In this document: positions 16,569 through 25,318 of the stretch, one piece after another
How positions within the stretch are numbered: position 1 is the first letter of the stretch
Layout: each line of letters begins with the position of its first letter
NCBI RefSeq assembly: GCF_006715485.1
Contig: NZ_VFNH01000001.1
Coordinates: 1,860,001 to 1,924,000, forward strand
Source of the DNA: Herbaspirillum sp. SJZ107
GTDB taxonomy: Bacteria; Pseudomonadota; Gammaproteobacteria; Burkholderiales; Burkholderiaceae_D
Direction of reading: 5' to 3'
DNA length: 64,000 bases
Program-made: the position numbers and the translations under genes
The notes under the pieces: generated by a model
Told to the model about the DNA's origin: nothing
Database searches by the model: none
The model's input: only the letters and a program-made list of their open reading frames with translations

Positions 16569-17017
16569 GTGGCGGCCGCCAGATAGGAAGTGATGACGTG
16601 CTGGTTGGCGGCGGTATTCGCCTTGCGCATCCAGGCGATCGTGATCGTGACCCGGGTGCGGGTGGTGTTCGCGACCTGCGCCACCTCGACCTTGATGCCG
16701 GCGCCCGGGATCTGGCGCCGCGTCTCGTCGTACCAGGGCTGCAGGCGGCTGCCCGGCTGGCCGCCCATCGCCATCGCATAGGCGCCTGCGTTGGCCTGGT
16801 CGGCCGCCATCACGCCGAGCAGCTTGTCGGCGGCCATCGTCGCTTCGGCGCGCATGCTGGTGTCGGCCAGCGCCGAGTACGAGCGCGCCTGCAGGCCGAC
16901 GATGCCGAGCAGGCCGACGCCGAGCAGCACCACGGCCACCAGCGCCTCCAGCAGGGCGATGCCGGCCTGGCGCCGGCGTGGAATGCGGAATGGGCGAACG
17001 ATCATTGCGGTGGACAT
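16565..17017 (-). CDS. pilV: Type IV pilus minor pilin PilV
   Basis: 150 residues from the ATG at 17017 (a second ATG at 17005 is possible). Basic leader ending RRRQAG, then IALLEALVAVVLLGVGLLGIVGLQ, the PilV-type prepilin helix with Glu5, followed by the family's SYSALADTSMRAEATMAADKLLG segment. The start lies 16 bases inside fimT and the stop overlaps pilW by ATGA. PilV belongs to the minor pilin priming complex. Confidence 0.9.
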   Translation of the reverse strand: MSTAMIVRPFRIPRRRQAGIALLEALVAVVLLGVGLLGIVGLQARSYSALADTSMRAEATMAADKLLGVMAADQANAGAYAMAMGGQPGSRLQPWYDETRRQIPGAGIKVEVAQVANTTRTRVTITIAWMRKANTAANQHVITSYLAAAT

Positions 17018-17634
17018 TTCTTGGGCGAGCGGTCGGCAGGATCGGGATTGCAGACGGTGGCGATGCCGCCCAGCGTCAGCGCCACCGCGATCGGGGCAAA
17101 GGCGCCGCTGCGGCGGGCCGAGGGCGCCAGCTGGATGCGGCTGATACGCGGCGACATGCGGCCGTCGACCCAGCCCAGCGGCGTGAAATACACCTCGTCC
17201 GCCCCTGCAGACAGCACGCTGCCGACCATGGCGTCCGACGGCGGCAGGTTCGATGCGCTGCGCAGCAGCGAACGGAAGCCGCCGGTCCCGTCGGGATCGT
17301 CGGCGCTCGGTGCGGTCGTGCTCGACCACGAACCGGTGCTGTCGGTGCACGGCACCGAATCGTTCGGGAAGCAGATGTCGACGCGCCAGTCCATCTGGCC
17401 GTTGGCGTTGTCGATCAGGACCAGGCGGCTGGCGCTGTTGTGCGACAGCGCCTGGCTGCGCGCCATCGCCAGGCCGTCCTTGTAGAAGCCGGCGGCGTCG
17501 ACCGCCTTGCGCGCCAGGATCCAGTTCGACATGCTCGGCACGCCGACGGCCAGCACGATGCCGGAGATGACCAGCACCAGGGCCATCTCGATGAAGGTGA
17601 AGCCGGCGCTGCCGGCTGGCCTTACTGGACGCAC
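17002..17634 (-). CDS. fimT: FimT/GspH-type minor pseudopilin
   Basis: 210 residues from GTG at 17634, preferred over ATG 17679 because AAGGG precedes the GTG and it gives a normal short leader ([11 protein letters not shown]) before [24 protein letters not shown]. The body has GspH/FimT features: [23 protein letters not shown], then [14 protein letters not shown] and a C-terminal [14 protein letters not shown]. FimT is the first minor pilin and in some bacteria binds DNA for uptake. A Pro-Lys-Lys C-terminus ([10 protein letters not shown]) adds positive charge. Overlaps the pilE stop by 13 bases. Confidence 0.85.
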   Translation of the reverse strand: MRPVRPAGSAGFTFIEMALVLVISGIVLAVGVPSMSNWILARKAVDAAGFYKDGLAMARSQALSHNSASRLVLIDNANGQMDWRVDICFPNDSVPCTDSTGSWSSTTAPSADDPDGTGGFRSLLRSASNLPPSDAMVGSVLSAGADEVYFTPLGWVDGRMSPRISRIQLAPSARRSGAFAPIAVALTLGGIATVCNPDPADRSPKKCPPQ

Positions 17635-18050
17635 TGCCCACCCTTGCGGTCGATCCAGCAGCTGGTGCTGCTGCCCCATGCGGCCGGCGCAACCGTGCCG
17701 CGCTTGCCGCCCTGGTCGATGGTATAGGTAAAGCCGGTGGCCTTGGCGCGTCCGGTGGCGGTCACGGTGTAGGCCGAATCGCTGGCGCCGCTGAAACTGA
17801 AGGTGAAATTCTCGCCCGCCGGCGGCATGCGCGAGGGCGTGTCCTGGTCGAAGCCGACGTAGGTGTGCTTGTTCGACCAGTATTCCTCGGCGCTGGTCTG
17901 CACCGACGCCAGGCCGGTGAAGGCTTCGGTCAGGCGCGCACGCATCACGTAATTGCTGTAGGCCGGGATGGCGATGGCACCGAGGATGCCGATGATCGCA
18001 ACCACGATCATCAATTCGATCAGCGTGAACCCCGTAGTGTTTCGTTTCAT
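17622..18050 (-). CDS. pilE: Type IV pilin-like protein PilE
   Basis: 142 residues. Seven-residue leader MKRNTTG, cleavage before [28 protein letters not shown], the textbook type IVa pilin helix. The C-terminus has a disulfide-type pair ([11 protein letters not shown]). Size and place in front of fimT-pilV-pilW-pilX-pilY1 indicate the PilE minor pilin of this cluster rather than the major pilin. First gene of the operon, with a probable promoter at 18073-18101. Confidence 0.92.
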   Translation of the reverse strand: MKRNTTGFTLIELMIVVAIIGILGAIAIPAYSNYVMRARLTEAFTGLASVQTSAEEYWSNKHTYVGFDQDTPSRMPPAGENFTFSFSGASDSAYTVTATGRAKATGFTYTIDQGGKRGTVAPAAWGSSTSCWIDRKGGQCVQ

Positions 18051-18072
18051 GACGGCCAGTCTTTCACCATAA

Positions 18073-18101
18073 ATTATTTCCGTAAGTCAATATTAGCGCA
18101 A
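18073..18101 (-). promoter_or_regulatory. Probable sigma-70 promoter of the pilE-pilY1 operon
   Basis: On the minus strand TTGCGC (18101-18096), a 17-base spacer, and AATAAT (18078-18073; 5 of 6 matches to TATAAT). The start would fall near 18066, giving a leader of about 15 bases. Upstream at 18131-18150 lies a GCAACA/TGTTGC inverted pair that could be an operator. I saw no sigma-54 GG-N10-GC element. Confidence 0.4.
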
Positions 18102-18238
18102 AATGTTCGACAGTGGACCGTCGGAATGCGGCAACACATTGTTTTGTTGCGGAAAGTCGGCGCAAAAACTGCAAGCTTTTAGCATCCGATTAATGGGTTT
18201 TGACAAGGCGTCAACGGTTCGCGGCGCCGGCGCCCGGT

Positions 18239-18760
18239 TCAGTCCGGCGTGGCGCCGGTCAGGCGCTTCGTCATGTAAAGAGCGCTGCCCGGATAAGTCG
18301 CCAACCCGGCGCACGGCGGACGCCCGGCATCGGGCTCGAAACCCAGGCCTTCCCAGAAGCGCCGGGTGTCCTGCACCGACACCAGCGCCGCGTGCCGCAA
18401 GCCCTGCCCGGCCGCCGCGTCCAGCAACTGGCGCACCAGCCGCCGCGCCAGCCCGCGGCCGAGCGCCTGCGGCGCCACCGCCAGGTCGTGCAGGTAGAGC
18501 GTGTCGGGCCTGGCCGCCGGCGCGAACGGCGCATCCAGCGGCGTGACCCGGCCCAGCAGCGAGGGATAGGCGAACAGGTAGGCGCACACCGCATCGCCGT
18601 CGCAGGCCACCAGCGTGGTCGCCGCCGCCGCGCGCAGGCGTGCCAGCACCACCGCCGCCGGTTCCTGCATCGACGGCGGATAGCAGGCCGCCTGCACCGC
18701 CAGCACGGCAGCCAGCTGGTCTTCACCCATCGGGCGTATCTGCATCGCTTGCGCCGGCAT
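18239..18760 (-). CDS. GNAT-family N-acetyltransferase
   Basis: 173 residues from the ATG at 18760, preceded by GGAGAGGGA; the frame runs 15 codons further without a ribosome site. Acetyl-CoA loop VAPQALGRGLARRLVRQLLD (the Q-x-x-G-x-G/A variant), with YLHDLAV before it and DTRRFWEGLGFEPD after it, the usual beta5-alpha5 end of GNAT proteins. Substrate unknown. It stands alone between the GH92 gene (divergent) and pilE. Confidence 0.87.
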   Translation of the reverse strand: MPAQAMQIRPMGEDQLAAVLAVQAACYPPSMQEPAAVVLARLRAAAATTLVACDGDAVCAYLFAYPSLLGRVTPLDAPFAPAARPDTLYLHDLAVAPQALGRGLARRLVRQLLDAAAGQGLRHAALVSVQDTRRFWEGLGFEPDAGRPPCAGLATYPGSALYMTKRLTGATPD

Positions 18761-18940
18761 TCCCTCTCCTCTTCTGTGCCGTTCGGTCAACCCGGCATTA
18801 TGCATGAGGGTCCGCGGGCCCGCGCGGCGCCCTTTGTTTACTAGCGCCGCTAAATACAGCCCGTAAATCGTCTCTCTATTGCCTACATCAAACTTTTCAG
18901 GCTATGTTTCTACATTGACATTTCGATGCCTGGAGTCCGC

Positions 18941-21271
18941 ATGATTTCTCGTCCCACCCTCGGTGCCATCGCGCTGGCTGCCGCAACCCTGTGCGCCGGC
19001 GCCGCCCACGCCGCCCCCGCCGGCAGCAAAGCCGCCGAAGTCAACGTCTTCATCGGCACCGGTGGCGACGGCCATACCTTCCCCGGCGCCACCCGCCCCT
19101 TCGGCATGATCCAGCTGAGCCCGGACACCCAGGTGCGCCACTTCAAGCAGAGCTATCCCTGGGCCGCCGGCTACCGCTACGAAGACGATTCCATCCTCGG
19201 CTTTTCGCATACCCACTTCTCGGGCGCCGGCCATTCGGACCTCGGCGACGTGCTCCTGATGCCGACCGGCGACGAGCTGAAACTCGATCCGGGCTATCCG
19301 GAACGCCCGTTCAGCGGCTACCGTTCGCGCTTCTCGCACAAGGACGAGCATGCCGAGCCGGGCTACTACAGCGTCAAGCTGCTCGACAACGACGTCGACG
19401 TCGAGCTGACCGCCAGCGAGCGCGTCGGCCTGCACCGCTACCGCTTCAAGCCGGGCAGCACGGCCAAGGTAATCCTCGACCTGCGCTCCTCGATCTATGA
19501 CTACGCCGGCAAGAACCTGTGGTCGCGCCTGCGCCTGCGCGGCACCGATACCATCACCGGCATGCGCGAGACGCGCGGCTGGGCACCGGGACGCCAGCTC
19601 TACTTCGCCATCAAGTTCTCGCGTCCCCTGCAGGCACACCAGCTGCTGAACCGCGAGGAAGGCGTCGAATACCGCGGCTTCGCGGCACCCGGCAAGACCC
19701 CGGCCGAGAAAGTGCTGGTCGAAGGCAAGGCGCTGGAAGCGACCTTCGATTTCGGCCAGTTGAAAGATGCGCCGCTGCTGGTGAAGGTGGCGGTGTCCGG
19801 CGTCAGCGAAGACGGCGCGCTGGCCAACCTCGACGAGATGCCGGGCTGGGACTTCGACGCCGAGCGCCAGCGCGCCAGCCAGGCCTGGGAACAGGCGCTG
19901 GGCGCGGTCGACATCGAGGCGCCGCAGCCGATGAAGCGCATGGTGTACACCAGCCTGTATCACAGCCTGCTGGCGCCGACCCTGTTCATGGACCGCGACG
20001 GCAAGTACCGCGGCCCGGACAACGCCGTGCACCAGGCCGACGGCTTCCGTTTCCACTCGACCTTCTCGCTGTGGGACACCTACCGCGCCCTGCATCCGCT
20101 GCTGACCATCATCCAGCCCGAGCAGCGCAATGCCGACTTCGTGCGTTCGCTGATCGCCTCGCAACAGGCCAGCCCCTACGGCATCCTGCCGGTGTGGCAG
20201 TTCGCGGGCCTGGAAACCTGGTGCATGATCGGCTACCACGCGGTGCCGGTGATCGCCGACGCCTACATGAAGGGCATCAAGGGCTTCGATCCGAACCAGG
20301 CGCTGCAGGCCATGACCGCCAGCGCCGAATACGGCCCCTACGGCGGCCTGCAGCACTACATGAAGCTCGGCTACGTGCCGATCGACCTCGAACCGGAAGC
20401 GGCATCGAAGACCGTCGAATACGCGTTCGACGACTGGAGCATCGCGCGCATGGCGGAAAAGATGGGCAACAAGGACGTGGCGGCACGCTACTTCAAGCGC
20501 GCCCAGAACTGGCGCAACGTGTTCGACCCGAAGACCGGCTTCGTGCGCGCCAAGAAGTCGAACGGCGACTTCCGCACCCCGTTCAACCCGGTACAGTCGA
20601 ATTTCGGCAGCGACTATACCGAGGGCAGCGCCTGGCAGTATTCCTGGTACATGCCGCACGATAACGCCGGCCTGGTGAAAATGCTGGGCGGCGACGCCGG
20701 TCTGGTGGCGAAGATCGACCAGGTGTTCGATGCCAAAGTCGATCCGACCGTATACGCGCACATGGAAGACATCTCCGGCCTGATCGGCCACTACGCCCAC
20801 GGCAACGAACCCTCGCACCACGTCGCCTACCTGTACAACTACGCCGGCGCACCCTACAAGACCCAGGCGCGCCTGCAGCAGATCGTCACCAGCCAGTACA
20901 CCGACGCACCCAACGGCCTGGCCGGCAACGACGACCTGGGCCAGACCTCGGCCTGGCTTGCCTTTACCTCGATGGGGTTCTACCCGGTGGCGCCGGGGAC
21001 CAACGAGTACGCGATCGGCCGGCCCTTCGTCGAGCGCGCGACGCTGAACCTGCCGAACGGCAAGCGCTTCACGGTGCGCGCCGTCAATTTGTCCGATGCC
21101 AACCCGTATGTCGGCAGCGTCACGCTGAACGGCCAGCCGCTGGCGCGTACCTTCCTGCGCCACGAAGACATCATGGCCGGGGGCGAACTGGTGTTCACGA
21201 TGCAGGCGCAGCCGAACACGGCCTGGGGCAAGGACAAGCGTGCACGTCCTTATACGCAGACCGCTTATTGA
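18941..21271 (+). CDS. GH92-family alpha-mannosidase, secreted
   Basis: 776 residues from the ATG at 18941 (TGGAG upstream; an ATG at 18926 lacks one). Signal peptide through AGAAHA. GH92 hallmarks: VNVFIGTGGDGHTFPGATRPFGMIQLSPD at the start of the N-terminal beta domain, FSHTHFSGAGHSDLGD, then the (alpha/alpha)6 domain with FHSTFSLWDTYRALHPL, and NEPSHHVAYLYNYAG plus GNDDLGQTSAWLAFTSMGFYP near the end. GH92 enzymes are calcium-dependent exo-alpha-mannosidases, mostly alpha-1,2, acting on N-glycan or yeast-mannan type chains. No SusCD or transporter is nearby, so it probably works alone in the periplasm or outside. Confidence 0.95.
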   Translation: MISRPTLGAIALAAATLCAGAAHAAPAGSKAAEVNVFIGTGGDGHTFPGATRPFGMIQLSPDTQVRHFKQSYPWAAGYRYEDDSILGFSHTHFSGAGHSDLGDVLLMPTGDELKLDPGYPERPFSGYRSRFSHKDEHAEPGYYSVKLLDNDVDVELTASERVGLHRYRFKPGSTAKVILDLRSSIYDYAGKNLWSRLRLRGTDTITGMRETRGWAPGRQLYFAIKFSRPLQAHQLLNREEGVEYRGFAAPGKTPAEKVLVEGKALEATFDFGQLKDAPLLVKVAVSGVSEDGALANLDEMPGWDFDAERQRASQAWEQALGAVDIEAPQPMKRMVYTSLYHSLLAPTLFMDRDGKYRGPDNAVHQADGFRFHSTFSLWDTYRALHPLLTIIQPEQRNADFVRSLIASQQASPYGILPVWQFAGLETWCMIGYHAVPVIADAYMKGIKGFDPNQALQAMTASAEYGPYGGLQHYMKLGYVPIDLEPEAASKTVEYAFDDWSIARMAEKMGNKDVAARYFKRAQNWRNVFDPKTGFVRAKKSNGDFRTPFNPVQSNFGSDYTEGSAWQYSWYMPHDNAGLVKMLGGDAGLVAKIDQVFDAKVDPTVYAHMEDISGLIGHYAHGNEPSHHVAYLYNYAGAPYKTQARLQQIVTSQYTDAPNGLAGNDDLGQTSAWLAFTSMGFYPVAPGTNEYAIGRPFVERATLNLPNGKRFTVRAVNLSDANPYVGSVTLNGQPLARTFLRHEDIMAGGELVFTMQAQPNTAWGKDKRARPYTQTAY

Positions 21272-21277
21272 GCCGGC

Positions 21278-21658
21278 GTGACAATTCATCGACTCCTACG
21301 GGTTGCAGCCGTGATCGATCGCTCGGCACGCAGGCGAATCTCGCTGTTCGCCGCTGCCGGCGCGCTCGCCATTGCCGGCTGGGCGGCGCAGGCGCCGCAG
21401 GAAACGGTCCGAAAAGCGCCGCTGCCCAGCACCGAACCGGAATGTGTCGCGCGTGGCGGCGAGTGGATCTTTGCCGGGCCGCAGAACATCGTGAAGTACT
21501 GCGCGCTGTCCACGAACGATGGCGGCAAATCCTGCAAGACCTCCAGCCAATGCCAGAGCGAGTGCGTGGAAAGGGAGACCGGCAACGTCTGCGCCGACAC
21601 CCACAGCGGATGCTTCGCGCCGACCGGCCGCGGTACGGCCACCCAGTGCGTCAACTGA
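21278..21658 (+). CDS. Small Cys-rich exported protein
   Basis: 126 residues from GTG at 21278, seven bases after the GH92 stop, so probably co-transcribed. The N-terminus is basic then hydrophobic (RRRISLFAAAGALAIAGWAA), a signal peptide or membrane anchor. The rest has eight Cys: ECVARGGEW, KYCALS, SCKTSSQCQSECVE, NVCADTHSGCFAP and QCVN. The paired spacing suggests four disulfides in a compact domain. I do not recognise a named family. The exact start could be later. Confidence 0.6.
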   Translation: MTIHRLLRVAAVIDRSARRRISLFAAAGALAIAGWAAQAPQETVRKAPLPSTEPECVARGGEWIFAGPQNIVKYCALSTNDGGKSCKTSSQCQSECVERETGNVCADTHSGCFAPTGRGTATQCVN

Positions 21659-21709
21659 AACGGCGCCCACGCCGGGCAGGCGGCCGCTGCTTGCCGCACC
21701 GGGGTAATC

Positions 21710-22075
21710 TCAGCCTGCCACCGGCGTCGCCCGGGTCCGCGCATGCGATTTGCCCGGCCTTACCCGCAAGGGTGCGCGCGGCGTGTCCGGCTTGACCGAG
21801 GCCAGAGGCCCATCGTACGGTACGACGCTCGGGTCGATCTCGACCGCGTCGGCGCCTCCATGGTCGCCGCGCAGGAACTGGGCGATCGCCAGGTTGACCA
21901 GCGCGCGTTTACCGATCCCGACATCGCCGTCCCTGTTCGTATGCAGGAACACGTAGGTGGTGCCGGCAGCCGTGGTGATCTCGACCTTCTTCGGCAACGA
22001 GAATCCATAGCGGCCGCTGGCCCACAGCTTGACGATGCAAGGCCCGCCGTCGGGTGAAAGAAAGCTGAAGTTCAT
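21710..22075 (-). CDS. Hypothetical protein
   Basis: 121 residues from the ATG at 22075 (no clear ribosome site; the frame can be extended to 22126). MNFSFLSPDGGPCIVKLWASGRYGFSLPKKVEITTAAGTTYVFLHTN gives a small beta-rich N-terminal region; the C-terminal 30 residues are Pro/Arg/Thr-rich and probably disordered (KPDTPRAPLRVRPGKSHARTRAT). No family recognised. It is the only frame with coding character in this interval, between a convergent Cys-rich gene and the aldo/keto reductase upstream. Confidence 0.45.
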   Translation of the reverse strand: MNFSFLSPDGGPCIVKLWASGRYGFSLPKKVEITTAAGTTYVFLHTNRDGDVGIGKRALVNLAIAQFLRGDHGGADAVEIDPSVVPYDGPLASVKPDTPRAPLRVRPGKSHARTRATPVAG

Positions 22076-22150
22076 GCTCGAAGCGTAACGCCAGCGGGGC
22101 CGGCGTACGCTTCGAATTTGTTCCAAACCGTAACAGGCATTCCTGGTGGC

Positions 22151-23131
22151 TTACACGAAACCGGCCACGGCGTGCGGCACGTACGGCGCCTCCAGCCGGG
22201 CGATCTCGTCCGCCGTCAGGTGCACCTCGAGCGAGGCCACCGCGTCTTCCAGGTGCGACAGCTTGGAAGCGCCGACGATCGGCGCCGTCACGCCGGCCTT
22301 TTGTGCCACCCAGGCCATCGCCACCTGGGCACGCGGAATGCCGCGCGCCTCGGCCACAGCCTTCACCGCTTCGGCGACGCGGCGGTCGGCGTCTTCGGTG
22401 GCGGCGTACAGCTTGCGCATGTAGTCATCGGTATCCGAGCGCTTGCTGGCCTCGTCCCAGTCGCGCGTCAGGCGGCCGCGCGCCAGCGGACTCCACGGAA
22501 TCACGCCCACGCCTTCGGCCACGCACAGCGGCAGCATCTCGCGCTCTTCCTCGCGGTACAGCAGGTTCAGGTGGTTCTGCATGGTGGAGAAACGGGTCCA
22601 GCCATGGCGGTCGGCCAGGTACAACGCCTTGGCGAACTGCCAGGCGTGCATCGACGACGCGCCCAGGTAGCGCACCTTGCCGGCCTTGACCACGTCGTGC
22701 AGCGCTTCCAGGGTTTCCTCGATCGGGGTGTCGTAGTCCCAGCGGTGGATCAGGTACAGGTCGATGTAGTCGGTGCCGAGGCGGCGCAGGCTGGCGTCGA
22801 CCTCGGTCATGATCGCCTTGCGCGACAGGCCGCCACGGTTCGGCCCTTTGCCCATCGGGTAGTAGACCTTGGTCGCGATCACGGTGTCCTCGCGCCGCGT
22901 GAATTCCTTCAGGGCGCGCCCGACGATTTCCTCGCTGGTGCCGTCCGAGTACATGTTGGCGGTGTCGAAGAAGTTGATGCCCAGCTCGACGGCGCGGCGG
23001 ATGATCGGCCGGCTGTCGTCTTCGTTCAGGGTCCAGGGATGGGTGCCGCGCTCGGGCACGCCGAAGGTCATGCAGCCGAGGGCCAGCTGGGAGACCTGCA
23101 GGCCGGTGTTGCCAAGTCGTTTGTATTGCAT
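22151..23131 (-). CDS. Aldo/keto reductase
   Basis: 326 residues from the ATG at 23131 (GAGAGGCG upstream). TIM-barrel AKR with the tetrad in place: FFDTANMYSDGTSEE (Asp, Tyr), VIATKV (Lys) and YLIHRWD (His). NAD(P) part: GVIPWSPLARGRLTRDW and VTAPIVGASKLSHLEDAV. The pattern GLQVSQLALGCMTFG is that of the YajO/Tas-like group (AKR11-13). Likely a general carbonyl reductase using NADPH; no partner genes. Confidence 0.93.
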   Translation of the reverse strand: MQYKRLGNTGLQVSQLALGCMTFGVPERGTHPWTLNEDDSRPIIRRAVELGINFFDTANMYSDGTSEEIVGRALKEFTRREDTVIATKVYYPMGKGPNRGGLSRKAIMTEVDASLRRLGTDYIDLYLIHRWDYDTPIEETLEALHDVVKAGKVRYLGASSMHAWQFAKALYLADRHGWTRFSTMQNHLNLLYREEEREMLPLCVAEGVGVIPWSPLARGRLTRDWDEASKRSDTDDYMRKLYAATEDADRRVAEAVKAVAEARGIPRAQVAMAWVAQKAGVTAPIVGASKLSHLEDAVASLEVHLTADEIARLEAPYVPHAVAGFV

Positions 23132-23210
23132 GTTCGCCTCTCGTAAAACGTCCACCTTACCAGAGCGCGCGCCGGCTTGCCGGCAAGGTCCGGTTTACGT
23201 TCCCGTATAG

Positions 23211-23229
23211 ACGCAGGGGTGCGTTTTTT
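23211..23229 (+). terminator. Short hairpin with T-run ahead of the ParA-like gene
   Basis: ACGCA (23211-23215), loop GGGG, TGCGT (23220-23224), then six T including the stem end, and a second T7 run at 23234-23240. It has the form of a small intrinsic terminator on the plus strand. Because the gene to its left is on the other strand, it could act as an attenuator in the leader of the ParA-like gene at 23333. The stem is only five pairs. Confidence 0.4.
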
Positions 23230-23332
23230 AGACTTTTTTTACGGCCAGCGGCGCAGACTGGGTCTTCCTCAACAGCCAGGAACATGCGATGTCAACGATT
23301 CCCTTGTCCATTTGCCCGCTGCGGAGCCGCGC

Positions 23333-24043
23333 ATGATCGCCGTCATCGCCAGCGAAACCGGCGGCACGCTCGACAGCCTGCTGGCCGAGAACCTCGCCGT
23401 GGCCTGCCGCCGCGCCGGCCGCCGCGTCCTGCTGGTCGACGCCGCACCCGAGCAGGCCTGCCGCGCCTGGGCACGGGCACGCGCGGCCACCCACCTGCGT
23501 CCGCTGCCGGACGTGCTGGGGCTGCGCGGCATGGGTTTCGGCGAGCGCCTGGCGCGCGAACTCGACGGCAATAGTGGCACCCGCCACGACGACGTGCTGG
23601 TCGGCGCCGGCAGCTGCGACAGCCCGGAATGCCGCAGCGCCCTGGTCGCAGCGCAGGTCGCCCTGGTGCCGATCGCCGCCGCCGACGCCGACCCGGCGCA
23701 CCACTACCGCCTGATTGCACGCCTGAATGCGGCGCGCATGTTCAACCCGGACCTGCGCGTGCTGTTCGCCGCCGTCACCGACGACGGCACGCTGGCGGAT
23801 GCCGACCTGGCGCGCGTGCGCGCCTACGCGCGCGAGGTGATGGGCGGCCGCCTGGCGCAGACGGTACTGCCGGCTGCGATCCTGCACGGCGCCGCCGTCG
23901 CCGCCGGCGCCTGCGCCTGCGATACGGACGGCGCCCGCGCCGCGCTGGACGCCCTGTGCGACGAAGCCTTCGGCGGCCGCCGCAGCCACCACCACGGACG
24001 CCACGAGGCACGTTGCGGCAAGGTGCAAACTGTGCAAGGATGA
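23333..24043 (+). CDS. ParA/MinD-like SIMIBI-fold protein lacking the Walker A lysine
   Basis: 236 residues from the ATG at 23333 (CGGAG upstream). The order of motifs is that of ParA/BcsQ proteins: MIAVIASETGGTLDSLLAENLAVACRRAGRRVLLVDAAPE, then DDVLVGAGSCDSPECRSALVAAQVALVPI. The P-loop, however, reads S-E-T-G-G-T-L-D-S instead of K-G-G-x-G-K-T-T, so both signature lysines are gone, and the Walker B position has no clear Asp-x-x-G. It probably cannot hydrolyse ATP. The C-terminus is His/Arg-rich (RRSHHHGRHEARCGK). DUF817 follows 24 bases downstream on the same strand. Confidence 0.65.
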   Translation: MIAVIASETGGTLDSLLAENLAVACRRAGRRVLLVDAAPEQACRAWARARAATHLRPLPDVLGLRGMGFGERLARELDGNSGTRHDDVLVGAGSCDSPECRSALVAAQVALVPIAAADADPAHHYRLIARLNAARMFNPDLRVLFAAVTDDGTLADADLARVRAYAREVMGGRLAQTVLPAAILHGAAVAAGACACDTDGARAALDALCDEAFGGRRSHHHGRHEARCGKVQTVQG

Positions 24044-24067
24044 GCGGTCGCCACTTCCGCTCATCCC

Positions 24068-24964
24068 ATGCGCCCCATCGCCGCCCTGTTTGCCCGCACC
24101 GCAGTGCGCGTCCCCGGCGGCCTGCTGGCCGCCTTCGATGCGCGCCTGGTCGACGCCCGCGCACGCGCGGTGGACGGCTGGCGCCGTGCCGGCGCCGAAT
24201 TCCTCGCCTTCGGGATCAAGGAAGCGCGCGCCTGCCTGTTCGCCGGCCTGTTCTTCGCCGCGGTGGCGCTGGTACCGCGTGCCGGCATCCTCGGCCTGCC
24301 GCGCTACGACGTGCTGCTGGTGGCGGCGCTGGCGATCCAGGCGTGGATGCTGGGCACCGGCCTGGAAACCCGGGATGAACTGAAGGCGGTCTGCCTGTTC
24401 CACGCGGTCGGCTTCGCGCTCGAAGCCTTCAAGACGTCCGCCAGCGTGCAGTCATGGAGTTATCCGGATGTCGCTTACACCAAGCTGCTGGGCGTGCCGC
24501 TGTTTTCCGGCTTCATGTACGCGGCGGTCGGCAGCTACATCATCCAGGCCTGGCGGCTGCTGGACCTGCGCATCCGCCATCACCCGCCGCACTGGATGGC
24601 GGCGTTGGTGGCGCTGGCGATCTACGCCAATTTCTTTACCCACCATGCGATCGGCGACTACCGCTGGTACCTGGCAGCTTGTGCGCTCGGCCTGTATGCG
24701 CGCACCACGGTGGTGTTCCGCCCGCTCGACCGCGAGCGCCGCATGCCGCTGGTGCTGAGTTTCGTGCTGATCGGATTCTTTATCTGGCTCGCGGAAAACC
24801 TGAGCACGTTCTGGGGATTATGGCGCTATCCGAACCAGCTGGGCGCGTGGTCGGCGGTGCATGTGAGCAAATGGAGTTCGTGGTCGCTGCTGGTGATCAT
24901 GACGTTCACGATCGTGGCGAACTTGAAGCACATCAAGGCGCGTATTCACGTGCCCGAGGCTTGA
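24068..24964 (+). CDS. DUF817 (YoaT-like) integral membrane protein
   Basis: 298 residues with about seven or eight membrane segments after a basic amphipathic N-terminus. The DUF817 signature is present: FHAVGFALEAFKTSASVQSWSYP, then GVPLFSGFMYAAVGSYIIQAW, NFFTHHAIGDYRW and WLAENLSTFWGLWRYP. The role of the family is unknown; conserved His, Asp and Trp in the loops hint at an enzyme or metal site. ATG at 24068, probably translated with the ParA-like gene 24 bases upstream. Confidence 0.88.
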   Translation: MRPIAALFARTAVRVPGGLLAAFDARLVDARARAVDGWRRAGAEFLAFGIKEARACLFAGLFFAAVALVPRAGILGLPRYDVLLVAALAIQAWMLGTGLETRDELKAVCLFHAVGFALEAFKTSASVQSWSYPDVAYTKLLGVPLFSGFMYAAVGSYIIQAWRLLDLRIRHHPPHWMAALVALAIYANFFTHHAIGDYRWYLAACALGLYARTTVVFRPLDRERRMPLVLSFVLIGFFIWLAENLSTFWGLWRYPNQLGAWSAVHVSKWSSWSLLVIMTFTIVANLKHIKARIHVPEA

Positions 24965-24993
24965 CACAGAGCGCGGCCGGGAGGCCGCGCCCG

Positions 24994-25149
24994 TTACATC
25001 GAAGCGACTTCGAGCAGCGTCGGGATGCTGGCAAAGGCCACCGCTACCGGCAGTGCGCACAACACGAGCATCACGCCAATACGCACGCGGCGCGCACGCT
25101 GTTTCTGCTCGGCGAAACGGGAGAGACGAAAACCTGGATCGGATTTCAT
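24994..25149 (-). CDS. Small single-span membrane protein
   Basis: 51 residues from the ATG at 25149, which has AAAGGA six bases upstream. Basic N-terminal half (FRLSRFAEQKQRARRVRIG) and one hydrophobic span (VMLVLCALPVAVAFASIP). No family recognised. Convergent with DUF817. The basic cytosolic part and single span resemble many uncharacterised small membrane proteins. Confidence 0.5.
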   Translation of the reverse strand: MKSDPGFRLSRFAEQKQRARRVRIGVMLVLCALPVAVAFASIPTLLEVASM

Positions 25150-25272
25150 GGAGGTCCTTTCATGCATGATGAATAGCCAATCATAATACGAAGCCAACTT
25201 TACGCGCGACACGAATGGAACCCGGCGCGGTCAAAACGCTGACCGGTTGCACGCCGCATCCACCGTGCCGTT

Positions 25273-25318
25273 TTTCGCCACCGACCCCGGAACCGCAACC
25301 GAAATTTACGTGGCGAAA
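25273..25318. repeat. Inverted repeat upstream of the metallophosphoesterase
   Basis: TTTCGCCAC (25273-25281) and GTGGCGAAA (25310-25318) are perfect nine-base arms with a 28-base spacer. It lies in the otherwise non-coding 25150-25423 interval, about 100 bases before the next gene. Purpose unknown. Confidence 0.4.
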
